Shown here: in pieces, positions 27,624 through 37,313 of the stretch
Layout: the number at the start of each line of letters is the position of its first letter
Position numbering within the stretch: the stretch's first letter is position 1
Assembly: GCA_001310555.1 (NCBI GenBank)
Contig: BAXO01000045.1
Coordinates: 1-44,287, forward strand
Reading direction: 5' to 3'
Origin: Bacillus sp. JCM 19058
Lineage (GTDB): Bacteria > Bacillota > Bacilli > Bacillales_H > Bacillaceae_D
Length of the DNA stretch: 44,287 bases
The notes under the pieces: model-generated
What the model saw: only the letters and a program-made list of their open reading frames with translations
The model's database searches: none
What the model was told of the DNA's origin: nothing
Position numbers and translations under genes: made by a program

Positions 27624-27749
27624 CTAACTCCTCCTAATTTAAAAACTTTTATTTATATCTAAAAATGCAGTAGCATCCTAGATATCAATTTTTTTTATAT
27701 TTCAAAAAAAATTAGAAGTTACTTCATAATAGTCCCCTTATTGATCAAC

Positions 27750-28647
27750 CTATCCTTTCAATGATCCCACCATAATGCCCTTTTCGAAAAACTTCGATAA
27801 CAATGGGTATAGAATTAACAAAGGTAAGGTTGATACGATCACTACTGCATATTTCAAGCTTTGTTTTTCAATCATTCGGTCTGCATACCCTGCATCCACC
27901 GTTGTTTCAAGCATTTGTTCCATCGAGTTTTGCACCAAGATCTCTCTTAAAATGAGCTGTAATGGAAATTTCTCTCGATCTGTTAAATAAATCAAAGCTT
28001 CAAAGTAGGAGTTCCAGTGCGCTACCCCATAAAATAATATCAATACGGCGACGATTGGGGTGGATAGGGGTAATACAATTTTATATAACAGTTGAAATTC
28101 TGTAGCACCGTCCATAAAGGCACTTTCTTCTACTTCCTTAGGGAGATTTGTTTGGAAATACGTCCTCATAATGACGAGGTTAAACACACTAATTGCTGGT
28201 GGAAGAACAAGTGCCCACATCGTATTCATTAATCCTAGTTGCTGGTTTACGAGATAGAGCGGGATTAATCCACCGCTAAAGAACATCGTCAGTACTATAA
28301 AGAATGTAATGACGTTCTTTCCGTAAAAACGATCTCTTGATAACGGATAAGCACCTAAAGTCGTCATAACAATGTTTATAAATGTTCCTACTGTTGTATA
28401 GATAATTGTATTTTTGAAAGCAACCCAAATCTCAGTGTTTTTAAAGACTTCTATATAACTTGTTACATTAAAGCCCTTTGGCCAAATGAGTAGTGGACTT
28501 TCATAAATTAGTCTTGGATCACTAAACGAAGCAAATAACACAAAGATCAGGGGATACAAAAATGAGAACATGATAAGGATGACAGCAATAAGGATAAAAC
28601 CATCCAATATTTTTTTCGCCTCTTGACCTCTTAATTTGATTCAACAT
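27750..28647 (-). CDS. Carbohydrate ABC transporter permease, LplC-like (frameshift at N-terminus)
   Basis: Inner-membrane permease of the MalG/CUT1 class, about 298 aa. Six hydrophobic segments are visible. The EAA loop reads EVEESAFMDGATEFQLLYKI, the contact to the ATPase. The N-terminus is MLNQIKRSRGEK followed by ILDGFILIAVILIMFSFLYP once the surplus A in the run at 28610-28616 is removed. ATG 28647 has a GGAGTG site. It ends YPLLSKFFEKGIMVGSLKG, typical of LplC/YtcP. It follows LplB-like by 30 bp with a cre-like site in the gap. No ATPase gene is in the cluster; such systems usually share MsmX. Confidence 0.9.
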
Positions 28648-28663
28648 AATGCCACTCCCTTTC

Positions 28664-28677
28664 TGTAAACGTATGCA
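28664..28677. promoter_or_regulatory. Catabolite-responsive element (cre)-like site
   Basis: TGTAAACGTATGCA fits the CcpA-binding consensus TGNAANCGNWWNCA at every fixed position. It lies in the gap between the two permease genes, next to the LplB-like stop at 28678. CcpA bound here could act as an internal roadblock, consistent with glucose repression of a sugar-uptake operon. Confidence 0.5.
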
Positions 28678-29646
28678 TTACCAGAGACTTGTCTCGTTTA
28701 CCTTTTTGGCAATCCAATTCACTGTAATGAGAAGAATGCAGCCTACTACGTTATTAAATAATCCTACGGCCGCAGCAAAACTATATTGGGCTTCGATAAT
28801 ACCGCTCTTATAAACATAGGTTGCTATAACTTCTGACGTTTCCAAGTTTAGTCCATTTTGAAGTAGTAAGATCTTTTGGAAGTCTGAACCCATTATTCCC
28901 CCAACTGCTAAGATGGCAAGTATGACAATAGTTGGACGTATTCCTGGTAGGGTGATATGCCATATTCTTCTCAGTTTACTCGCACCGTCGATATAGGCTG
29001 CTTCATATTGTTCCTGTGGGATCCCTGCCATCGCAGCTGTATAGATCAGCGAGCCCCATCCAACCCCTTGCCAGGTTCCTGACCACACCATGATATGCCA
29101 AAAGTTATCTGGATTTGCTAGAAAGTCAATACGTTTTCCTCCGAATGTTTCAATAATCGCGTTGATTATACCGTTATTTGGTGAAATGAAGAAAAATAAA
29201 ATCCCTACTGCAACCACAACTGATAGAAAGTGAGGAGCATAAGCTATCGTCTGTGTGGCATTTCGAAAAAAAACTTTGATCTTAGTTCATTAAACAATAA
29301 TGCAAGAATAATAGGAGCAGGTATACCGACTACTAAACTATAAATACTCAGTCCTAAAGTGTTCCTTAAGAGTCTCCAAAAGTGGAAAGAATTAAAAAAA
29401 TCGTTCAAAGTGAGAGAATCCAGCCCATTGACTGTCAAATATCCCCAGTGCAGGTGAAAAGTTTTTAAAGGCAATGATTACTCCATACATAGGCCAATAG
29501 TGCCAAATGATAAAATAAATGATTACTGGAGCGATAATGATGTACAGGGGAATATTCCTTTTCAGCTTTTTCTTCATTTCTTGTAAACGACTTTTATTTT
29601 GAACATTGTGTAGTGGAGATTGACTAACGGCTTTTTGCGTTTTCAC
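28678..29646 (-). CDS. Carbohydrate ABC transporter permease, LplB-like (two frameshifts)
   Basis: Inner-membrane permease of the MalF class, about 322 aa. The cytosolic N-terminus (HNVQNKSRLQEMKKKLKRN) leads into IPLYIIIAPVIIYFIIWHYW and the LplB hallmark PMYGVIIAFKNFSPALGI. The EAA loop is EQYEAAYIDGASKLRRIWHI followed by TLPGIRPTI. It ends CILLITVNWIAKKVNETSLW. Surplus bases in the runs at 29265-29271 and 29394-29400 break it in three. It is the first transport gene after the ROK remnant and is cotranscribed with LplC-like, the binding protein and the alpha-mannosidase. The 42-bp gap upstream of ATG 29646 has a weak GAGGTGGG site. Confidence 0.9.
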
Positions 29647-29766
29647 GATATTCCCACCTCTTTTCTACTAAGTTTATTTTTTTGATTTGTATTTCACCCA
29701 CCTCCGAAAATCCTATCTCTTAGACAGAAGCTTTTCACTAAGTCAATCAACACCATAAACAATAAT

Positions 29767-30326
29767 CTAACCGCTCTCAACCATCGATTGCCCAAAAGGT
29801 TGATGATAAATCCAGCCATTTTACAGGACATCGTCACGCTCTTTTATTAATCGGCCATCTTCCATAAATGCTGAGCCTGTCCCCGTAGCGAGTCATAAAA
29901 ATCGCCTTCTTATATAATTGCGCTTTACCATTGAGATACTCACCCATGGCATAAATTCGCATCAATATCAAAAAAAATTAAGAAATCCTTTTTTATTTTG
30001 GATTGAAAAAAACGATCATGCTGTAGTTGATACAGTAACTCTTCACGCAAATTTACACCATAGAGTGATCAAATTTATCCACGCCATCGATATAGCTAAT
30101 CCCATTTTCATAATCAAAAGGCCCGGGAAACGCATAACCGACCCCAATGATTTTGAAATTTTTATCGAGTATTCGATTTGCTTGTTGTTTCAAAATCCAT
30201 ACCGAATGATGAATAATTTCTTGTTTACTTGCTTTTGATTTAGCTGGAAATATTGCATACAAATCAGGTTCAATCTCTCCTTGCTGATTTGATAAATAAA
30301 CCTCCAACATCAAAAGTAATTGCCAT
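29767..30326 (-). pseudogene. ROK-family sugar kinase remnant, truncated and multiply frameshifted
   Basis: Recognisable pieces of a ROK (glucokinase/mannokinase-like) protein in three frames. N-terminal phosphate loop MAITFDVGG then FIKSA from ATG 30326; IIGVGYAFPGPFDYENGISY followed by DGVDKFDH; then NLREELLYQLQ, MGEYLNGKAQLYKKAIF, and GTGSAFMEDGRLIKERDDV. It collapses after NGWIYHQPFGQSMVESG at about 29767, where ROK proteins should have about 100 more residues. At least five breaks in 560 bp, several outside homopolymer runs, plus the missing C-terminus, point to real decay. It lies between the AraC regulator and the permeases and may once have phosphorylated the imported sugar. 29647-29766 shows nothing further. 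Confidence 0.75.
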
Positions 30327-30635
30327 TGATTCATCGAAAATAGTCACTCCTCATGAAGAATCGGCTCATCCTCTATAACTCTGCTCGGTAGCTCTTGAAT
30401 TCTCTTTCATTTCAGTATAGGTAAAGTTTGGTCAGCAGTCTTTTTAGAATAAAGCCGATTTTTTATAAATTGAGGACATTCTTCTCTTAAAAAGAAAAAA
30501 AACGTAAATGGAACATGCTAAGATGAAAATGAAATCAGGATCCATGTGAGAACCTCAGCTCGCCTTGCATAATTAGAACGTTAATTCTATCTAATTTATT
30601 GACCGTTTAGTGGATAAGTGAAAGGGGATATGGTG

Positions 30636-31528
30636 ATGGAATGGAGTCCATTATTTGTCGACGGTTCGCGTTTTCTGAATGAACATGCCATACAAATCAA
30701 CGGGATCGATACTTCAATTTTAGTTCATTATTGGGGAGCTCAATCACCTCATTATACTAATCGACCTCACCAACATTCATTTTTTTTGAACTTTGCTATA
30801 TTGTTTCTGGAAAAGGGCAATATATCGACCAGGATCAAGCATTCCCATTAATCAGAGGGACACTTTTTCTTTCCCGTCCTTTTACTCCACATCAAATTGT
30901 TAGTAAGGAAGGACTTGATATTATTTATGTTGCTTTTGAGTTGAACGAAAAGCAGTCAACAAAGGAAATCAGGGATTTATTCAGCACGCTCAGAGACACG
31001 AATAATTTCTACTTGACTCATGCCGGACAAAGTCCGCTGGTCTATATTTGGACTTCTTTACTGCTCATGTCCTCTGAGTCGTATCCGGCATTGAATGACT
31101 GGATTCAAGGTCTCAGTACTTCTTTTTATGCAAGTAATCTTGGTCAACTTAACGAACAACCTAAGATAATAAAAGCTTCGAAAGAATTCAGTACATATTC
31201 ACCATTAGTCTACCAAGCCAAACTTTACATCCGTGACAATTTATCTCAGCGACTTAAACTAAATGAAATCGCTGATTATGTCCACATTTCTAGTAGACAT
31301 TTATCACGTATTTTCAAAGCCGAAATGGGCCAATCCTTTTCCAGTTACGTCCGAACAGAACGAATTAGAAAAGCTAGCCTCTTCCTTTCCGATACCGATC
31401 TGACGATTAAGGAGATTTCAGAAGCCATTGGCTTTGATAGCGTCCATTATTTTACGAGCGTGTTTACAAAAGAAATGGGAATGTCACCGGGAAAATTTCG
31501 ACAGCAAGTCAAACAGCAACTGTTGTAA
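30636..31528 (+). CDS. AraC-family transcriptional regulator (frameshifted)
   Basis: Activator-type regulator of about 297 aa. The N-terminal cupin-like sensor has PHYTNRPHQHSFF, then in the other frame ELCYIVSGKGQYIDQDQAFP and LFLSRPFTPHQIVS. The C-terminal double helix-turn-helix is complete: RLKLNEIADYVHISSRHLSR, IFKAEMGQSFSSYVRTERI, then LTIKEISEAIGFDSVHYFTS and VFTKEMGMSPGKFRQQ. A surplus T at 30780-30787 causes the break. I chose ATG 30636 (spacing 8 from AAAGGGG) over GTG 30618 and ATG 30630. It is divergent from the ROK-Lpl-GH38 cluster and most likely controls it; the operator should be in 30327-30635. Confidence 0.9.
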
Positions 31529-32265
31529 CACCCAAGGTAGAAAGCTAGTGATGACTTTAGGTTAACCCACCTTCACCCGTTGAAAATCGCGATCCTCCAG
31601 TCGTTTATGTATCGCATAATAATGGCTACATTGAACACGACGAAGGTGTTCAAATGGTTGTCCTATGGGCTCAAGAGATGTGAACGAGACAGTGAGCCTA
31701 TTTTTTCTTGTCAAGCAAGCAATGATCGGTTACAATATCAAAAAGATATATATCTTTTGATATGTTATTCAAATAACAAAAGAAACGCATGCACAATTTG
31801 TCCTCATCGGTCTACTGACAACGAATTGCACAACCGGATACGAAATAAGGCAATAAGCGATAATAGCTGCTAAGGACAAATTGACCTAACCTTAAAAAAA
31901 GCTCGTTGACGAGCAATTGGTAACGTCAACCTTCTAGATGAAGACGTGAAAAAGGAATATAGCATTACTTCGAAAGTGGCCTCAAGACGAAGGAGCAATA
32001 TCAAACGAAAGAAACGAATTTCGCGTCGCTGTTCTTTAACGAAAGAAAACCACCGAGCCAATTGGACGATACCGCTCAAAGCTCGAGGAACAGTTTATGA
32101 CCTATTAAGCGATTCAGCATTCCATTAAAAGCTGTCGCCTGCAAATCATCGATTCCTGGATGATTACCTTAGACTGCGGAATTCGCAAAGTCACTCTGCA
32201 TTGGAGTCGTGTGAGGCTGCGATAGTAACGCTAATCTTCTAAATAAAGACAGGGGGACGAATGAA
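31529..32265. other. Gene-poor 737-bp region
   Basis: No intact gene. A plus-strand stretch near 31590-31670 reads PPVVYVSHNNGYIEHDEGVQ then MVVLWAQEM with no start, possibly a gene fragment of unknown family. TAACG..TTCTAGATGAAGAC near 31921 is repeated imperfectly (about 21 of 28) near 32227, just before the DUF4188 ribosome binding site. Frames at 31870-32079 and 31946-32128 have no motif. Confidence 0.45.
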
Positions 32266-32736
32266 ATGAGGAAGAGGGTTTATCAAGGGCGCTTTACCGT
32301 TCGATCAAACGAAAATGTCGTCGTCTTTATCATTGGCATGAGAGTAAACAAATGGTATGCGGTTCATCAGTGGTGGCCCGTTTTTACTGCGATGCCACCG
32401 ATGCTACGTGAGCTTCATCTGAACAAGGATCTCGGATTCCTCGCAATGGAGTCTGCCGTCAACTTTCGGACGATTTTATTAGTGCAATATTGGCGTTCCT
32501 TTGAAAAGCTTCATGCCTATGCAAGAGAAGCAAAGCATGTGTCCGCGTGGCATAATTTTTACAAGAAAGCTGGTTCAACGAATGCTGTAGGTATATTTCA
32601 CGAAACGTATTTACTCGAAAATAAGGGCTATGAGGCTGTTTACGGGAACATGCCTATTTTCGGCCTAGCAAAGGCGCTCGGTCATCAGGAGGTAACGGCG
32701 AAAACGAGCAGTGCACGCCAACGGCTGAGAAACTGA
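32266..32736 (+). CDS. DUF4188 domain protein
   Basis: 156 aa, intact. DUF4188 proteins are small ferredoxin-like alpha/beta barrels of unknown function, sometimes annotated as monooxygenase-like. The signature is visible: YQGRFTVRSNENVVVFIIGM, RVNKWYAVHQWWPVFTAMPP, LLVQYWRSFEKLHAYAREA, then KHVSAWHNFYKK and VGIFHETYLLENKGYEAVYG, ending NMPIFGLAKAL. ATG 32266 follows AGGGGGA. No transmembrane or signal sequence. Monocistronic, followed by a large stem-loop. Known relatives often sit near stress or aldoxime genes, but nothing here indicates a pathway. Confidence 0.88.
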   Translation: MRKRVYQGRFTVRSNENVVVFIIGMRVNKWYAVHQWWPVFTAMPPMLRELHLNKDLGFLAMESAVNFRTILLVQYWRSFEKLHAYAREAKHVSAWHNFYKKAGSTNAVGIFHETYLLENKGYEAVYGNMPIFGLAKALGHQEVTAKTSSARQRLRN

Positions 32737-32745
32737 AAAAGAAAA

Positions 32746-32822
32746 CTCTCCTGCAAACTAGCAAGCAATAACGAGCTTCTAGCGGAGCACCAGCATTTCT
32801 TATGCTGATGCTTACAGGAGAG
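32746..32822. repeat. Large nested stem-loop between DUF4188 and UPF0316 genes
   Basis: Outer arms CTCTCCTG (32746-32753) and CAGGAGAG (32815-32822) are perfect complements. Inside, CAGCAT (32791-32796) pairs with ATGCTG (32802-32807). The fold is a closed junction of about 77 nt without a T run on the plus strand. It could be a convergent processing signal or a REP-like element. Confidence 0.55.
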
Positions 32823-32845
32823 GTGCGTACATTTTATAAAAACAC

Positions 32846-33400
32846 TTATGAAGTACTTTCTTTGCTCTTTAGGAATTTCTCGCGCCTTTTCTTCATTGCC
32901 TTCGTAATGTAACCGCCCTTGAAGCTTCTAGGCTCAAAAGAAACGATAAATGCACTCGGTTCATAGGAACTGACAATTTGAATGAACTCTTTCTCGCGAT
33001 CGCGCCTTGCCGTACATCCTAGCAAATACCGAACAGAGTTCATCCCTTGAACCTCTTGCGTCGAGACACTAAAGCCAACCTCACGTAAACGGGCGGTTAG
33101 CTCATCATTTCGTTCCATAATATTCACTTCGAGAGAAACATAGCCGATCGCCAGCTTTTCCTCAATTAGTGCACCTATATATAAACCAACTCCAAATCCG
33201 AGCGCGTAAGCAATCATATTGTAATAGTTAGACAAATCGCTGAATACTAATCCGAGCGCACCAACATAAACGATACCTTCTAATATTCCGATTGCTGATG
33301 CTTTTTCTTTCATTCCTTTTACCATCATAATCGTACGTAAAGTTAAAATTGGGACAAATAGCAGCTGGGCAAGGAAAATAATCAAAGCAGAAACCAACAT
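32846..33400 (-). CDS. UPF0316/DUF2179 membrane protein (YebE-like)
   Basis: 184 aa, intact. Three hydrophobic segments: [36 protein letters not shown] and [19 protein letters not shown]. The cytosolic C-terminal DUF2179 domain has [40 protein letters not shown] and [21 protein letters not shown]. subtilis YebE is a typical member. Function unknown; DUF2179 domains are thought to bind small ligands. ATG 33400 follows AAGGGTGGG. Single gene facing the DUF4188 gene, with the nested stem-loop between. Confidence 0.9.
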   Translation of the reverse strand: MLVSALIIFLAQLLFVPILTLRTIMMVKGMKEKASAIGILEGIVYVGALGLVFSDLSNYYNMIAYALGFGVGLYIGALIEEKLAIGYVSLEVNIMERNDELTARLREVGFSVSTQEVQGMNSVRYLLGCTARRDREKEFIQIVSSYEPSAFIVSFEPRSFKGGYITKAMKKRREKFLKSKESTS

Positions 33401-33562
33401 AAAAAAAACCCACCCTTCCCTTTCAAATGTGACAATCGTAGTGTAACAGGAATTGGTGCATTATTCTAGTGGTATTTTCACCAAGGCAACCGCTCTAAAA
33501 ATAGTTTTTTTCAAGAGCAAGAAAAACAGGCGAAAACGCAGCTCCACCTGATTTTCTTATCT

Positions 33563-34336
33563 TTACCGTAATAACGATTCTGCCCCGTCTATATAAATTT
33601 CTGTCCCTGTTATATGTGCGGACTCATCCGAAGCGAGAAAACGGATCAGAGCAGCAACTTGCTCCGGCTTTCCAGCCTTATGCTCAAGCGGCTGACTCCC
33701 TTCTGGATATTTAACGGGAATCTTTACTTTTTCCAAACTGGGCATTGCCTTCGTGTTCTGACCGATATTTGTTTCAATCGCTCCTGGGCAAATCGCGTTT
33801 ACACGTATGCGATACTGCGCCAATTCAAGTGCTGCCATTTTCATAAATGCTACCTGCTCCTTCGACGTACTGTATGCGGCCATGCCGATTCCGGAAAACG
33901 TGCGATTTCCATTAATCGAGCTCGTCATAATGATGCTACCGCCTGATTTTTTTCAAATAAGGAATCGAATATTTAACGAAGAAAAAGGTGCTTTTTAAAT
34001 TTGTATCGAGCGTCTCGTCCCAATCAGCGGTCGTTAAATCCTCGATCGGCGCTAGGTTCCGTTGACACCAGCATTAACAAATACGGTTCCAAGCACACCG
34101 AGCCGGGCATACGCCTGCTCCATCCCTGCCTTGACTCGCGCTTCATCCTTTACGTCAATATCGAGAATAAACGCGTCTCCTCCGTTAGTTATAATTTCCG
34201 CTTGAACTTCCTCCGCGCGCGCTTCGTTTACATCCATTATACATACTGTTATTCCGTCTTGAGCGAGACGTTTCGCTGCGGCTGCACCAATACCCGATCC
34301 TCCGCCTGTAATGACCGCACCCTTTTTTTCGTCCAT
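33563..34336 (-). CDS. Short-chain dehydrogenase/reductase (two frameshifts)
   Basis: Classical SDR of about 257 aa. NAD(P) motif VITGGGSGIGAAAAKRLAQD (residues 8-27), NAG motif VFVNAGVNGT, catalytic Ser in IIMTSSINGNRTFSG, active-site Tyr-x3-Lys in AAYSTSKEQVAFM. RVNAICPGAIETNIGQNT follows, and it ends ESAHITGTEIYIDGAESLL. Breaks: one near 34055-34062 and one in the T run at about 33949-33955. An Asp after the second beta strand (CIMDVNEA) suggests NAD rather than NADP. Substrate unknown. ATG 34336 has a weak AAGGGTGA site. Monocistronic. Confidence 0.9.
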
Positions 34337-34482
34337 GCTTTATCACCCTTTGCGCCTCTAATATTAAGCGGTTTACTGTTACAATTGTATCCCTTCTCCG
34401 TCCATTTCATTCCTAGCAGTGCGATAAACAATAAACATGGCGCAAGCTGCTCACAAATGTTCGCTTCATGTTGCACAAAAGA

Positions 34483-34518
34483 CAAAAAAAAGTGAAGCCA
34501 CCCAAAGGTGCTTCACTC
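34483..34518 (-). terminator. Terminator of the EIIA-Glc gene
   Basis: AGTGAAGC (34491-34498) pairs with GCTTCACT (34510-34517), with ACC/GGT inside. Read on the minus strand the stem is followed by eight T. Just past the stop at 34528. Confidence 0.85.
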
Positions 34519-34527
34519 TTGCCGTAG

Positions 34528-35043
34528 TTAACTTTTCACTTGCATTGTTAATAACGGTGTTTCTCCAGCAATAACATCGACTGCCGTTTCTTTACTTAGA
34601 CTGTCAAGCTCGTCTTGGTTTGTAACAACGACTGGCGTAATAATACTTGCCGCTTTTTCCTCAACAAGAGCGACGTCAAAATCGACCAAGGGATCGCCTA
34701 CTTCTACCCTATCTCCCTCCTCGACATGGGTCGTGAAACCGTCTCCCTTCATCGTAACCGAATCAATGCCAATATGGATTAATATCTCTGCTCCTCCGGC
34801 CGTTTTAATTCCTATCGCATGCTTCGTCGGAAAGACTTGAATAATTTCTCCAGACACGGGGGAAACGACTTTTCCGTTCAACGGCTCAACTGCGAATCCA
34901 TCCCCCATCATTTTTTCCGCAAAGGTCGGATCGGGAACATCCTCGATCGAAATATATTTCCCTGTCAAGGGAGAATGAACAATCTCCTGTTGCGACACCG
35001 GAGACGCTTCTTTTTTATCTAGTCCAAACAATTTCTTAAACAT
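34528..35043 (-). CDS. PTS glucose-type EIIA component (Crr/YpqE-like)
   Basis: 171-aa cytosolic phosphocarrier of the sugar phosphotransferase system. It passes phosphate from HPr-His to a sugar-specific EIIB. Both active-site histidines are visible: FPTKHAIGIKTAGGAEILIH (first His after FPTK, second the phosphorylated one in ILIHIGIDSV). GDPLVDFDVALVEEKA and TPVVVTN complete the domain. It is a free-standing EIIA without EIIB/C, like YpqE. I chose ATG 35043 (MFKKLFGLDKK) over the upstream GTG at 35055 because AAAGGTGGA (35051-35059) is seven bases away. Intact, own terminator. Free EIIA-Glc usually serves several permeases. Confidence 0.93.
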   Translation of the reverse strand: MFKKLFGLDKKEASPVSQQEIVHSPLTGKYISIEDVPDPTFAEKMMGDGFAVEPLNGKVVSPVSGEIIQVFPTKHAIGIKTAGGAEILIHIGIDSVTMKGDGFTTHVEEGDRVEVGDPLVDFDVALVEEKAASIITPVVVTNQDELDSLSKETAVDVIAGETPLLTMQVKS

Positions 35044-35205
35044 AATAATATCCACCTTTCTTATACCTTAGCTGGCGCACAATTGCACTGTTATTGTACC
35101 CTTTTTGCTCATTCCCAAACAGAGTTGAGCAGCCCCGTTTTGGCATTGCCATATTTTTCCCTGTTAATTAAGTTGAAATTGGAGTGACGCAGCCAGACAT
35201 CTACT

Positions 35206-36061
35206 CTACCTTTCCGTTGAAAGTTCAAACCACTCTCCATCCGTTACGAGTGTGACCGTACCATGCTGTTCAGTACCGAATACTTCGATATTTCTTTGTT
35301 CGAGTCGCTCCAGTACTTCAACATGAGGATGTCCGTAAGAGTTATTTTCACCTGCTGAATAAATGGCCACTTGCGGTTGAATGGCGTCCAGAAAAATCTC
35401 GCTATTCGATGTTGACGAGCCATGGTGACCAACCTGATAAATATCAACCTGCAAATCAATGCCTAACTCTGTCATTGTCTGTTCGCTTCGTTCTTCGGCA
35501 TCGCCGGTAAAAAGAAAGGAGACCTCACCGTAAGTGACGATCAAACTCAATGAATCATTATTTAAGTTTCCGGTTAACTCGGCCGGATGAATGATATCAA
35601 GCTGAATAGACCCATAATCGTAGGCTTCTCCCGCTCTTGGTTCGACATACTCAGCATCTGCTTCAAGCAAAGCATCGATCAAACGTTCAAATGTTTGGGA
35701 GGTCGCTTCGTTTCCATCCATCCACACTTCAGCTGGTTCATACTGCTGAACGATGAGGTCAGCATTTCCGATATGATCGGAATGTGGGTGAGTCAAAATT
35801 AATAAATCGATTGTCTCCACTCCGTGCTCCTCTAAATGATTGAAAATCGCATCACTGTCATGCCTACCAGTGTCAATCAACATCGTAAACTCCTCTGTTT
35901 GAAAAAGGGTACTGTCTCCTTGCCCGACATCAAAAAAAGGAAACGACTAGCTCTCCCTCAACTTGTTCATTTTCACTTTCGACAGTACTCGAATGATCGA
36001 AACTGCAGCTACTTAGAATGAATGAGAACAGTGCTATTGCCAGCCAATTCTTAATGCTCAT
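35206..36061 (-). CDS. MBL-fold, ComEC-C-like lipoprotein hydrolase (frameshifted)
   Basis: Extracellular metallo-beta-lactamase-fold protein of about 284 aa. Signal peptide from ATG 36061: MSIKNWLAIALFSFILSSC with lipobox LSSC. After the surplus base at about 35932-35938 the fold starts FDVGQGDSTLFQTEEFTMLI then DTGRHD. It carries the metal-binding HPHSDHIGNADL (HxHxDH), FLFTGDAEERSEQTM (Asp ligand) and VDIYQVGHHGSSTSNSEIF (final His). This DVGQGD / DTG / HHGS pattern is the ComEC C-terminal type, shared by secreted nucleases or phosphodiesterases of Bacillaceae. Nuclease activity is inferred. Monocistronic; ATG with AAAGGTGG ten bases before. Confidence 0.88.
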
Positions 36062-36452
36062 AGCACGCTCGCCACCTTTAGCTAATTTTTTGCCAGCCTT
36101 TACTTTAACTGATCGCTCTGCACGCAACAAGTGAATATTTTCCAGATGCTATGTTTTATCTGCTCGTTCATGAATTGTTCATAAAGCGGACCTGCAATCT
36201 AATGCCACCAGCTACACCGCATAATCGTTTACTCGAATAGTATACCGTTTTGCACTTTAAAGCAAGATATACTACTCTATTTCCTGAATCCTGTCTCGGT
36301 AAACGCATTCCATAAATTCCCACATAAAATTATGAGGTGGTAAAAAGGCCAGCCTTGAGATTGAGAGATTTAGGTGAACACTTGTTTCCTTGCAATAACA
36401 GCTCCCTTTTGCTGAAAAGGTGGAGAAGATTTTTTTCCAGAAAAAAAAGTCT
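36062..36452. other. Intergenic region before the guanine riboswitch
   Basis: No gene supported on either strand; short frames here lack ribosome binding sites. AT-rich towards the right end, leading into the xpt promoter. Confidence 0.5.
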
Positions 36453-36493
36453 TTCAAAAAAATGTGGTTTTCCTCTATACTATCCTCTATACT
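36453..36493 (+). promoter_or_regulatory. Candidate sigma-A promoter(s) of the xpt operon
   Basis: TTCAAA (36453-36458) is 17 bases from TATACT (36476-36481). The block CCTCTATACT is repeated, giving a second TATACT at 36488-36493 without a good -35. Both lie just upstream of the riboswitch aptamer, where the transcript must start. Confidence 0.5.
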
Positions 36494-36508
36494 CAAAACA
36501 TCTATTTG

Positions 36509-36579
36509 CACTCGTATAATCGTGGTGATACGGACCACAAGTTTCTACCAAGCTACCGTAAATAGCTTGACTATGAGTG
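36509..36579 (+). ncRNA. Guanine riboswitch aptamer (purine class)
   Basis: P1 CACTC (36509-36513) / GAGTG (36575-36579). P2 GTGG/CCAC around loop GATACGG. P3 CAAGCT/AGCTTG around ACCGTAAAT. The two loops carry the GG/CC kissing pairs of the purine class, and the core TATAATCG and AAGTTTCTACC is conserved. The ligand-reading base in GACTATG (36571) is C, which means guanine/hypoxanthine rather than adenine. It is followed by a strong terminator before xpt, so ligand binding should switch transcription off. Confidence 0.95.
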
Positions 36580-36618
36580 ATCAGCGACGCATTTCTTTTC
36601 AGGATTAGACAGAAATGA

Positions 36619-37296
<678 letters not shown>

Positions 37297-37313
37297 CGAA
37301 GGGAGAAATGTTC

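Noticed and set aside
31580..32128. Small frames in the gap before DUF4188
   Set aside because: Basic, low-complexity translations without ribosome binding sites; kept only as a gene-poor region with a possible fragment.
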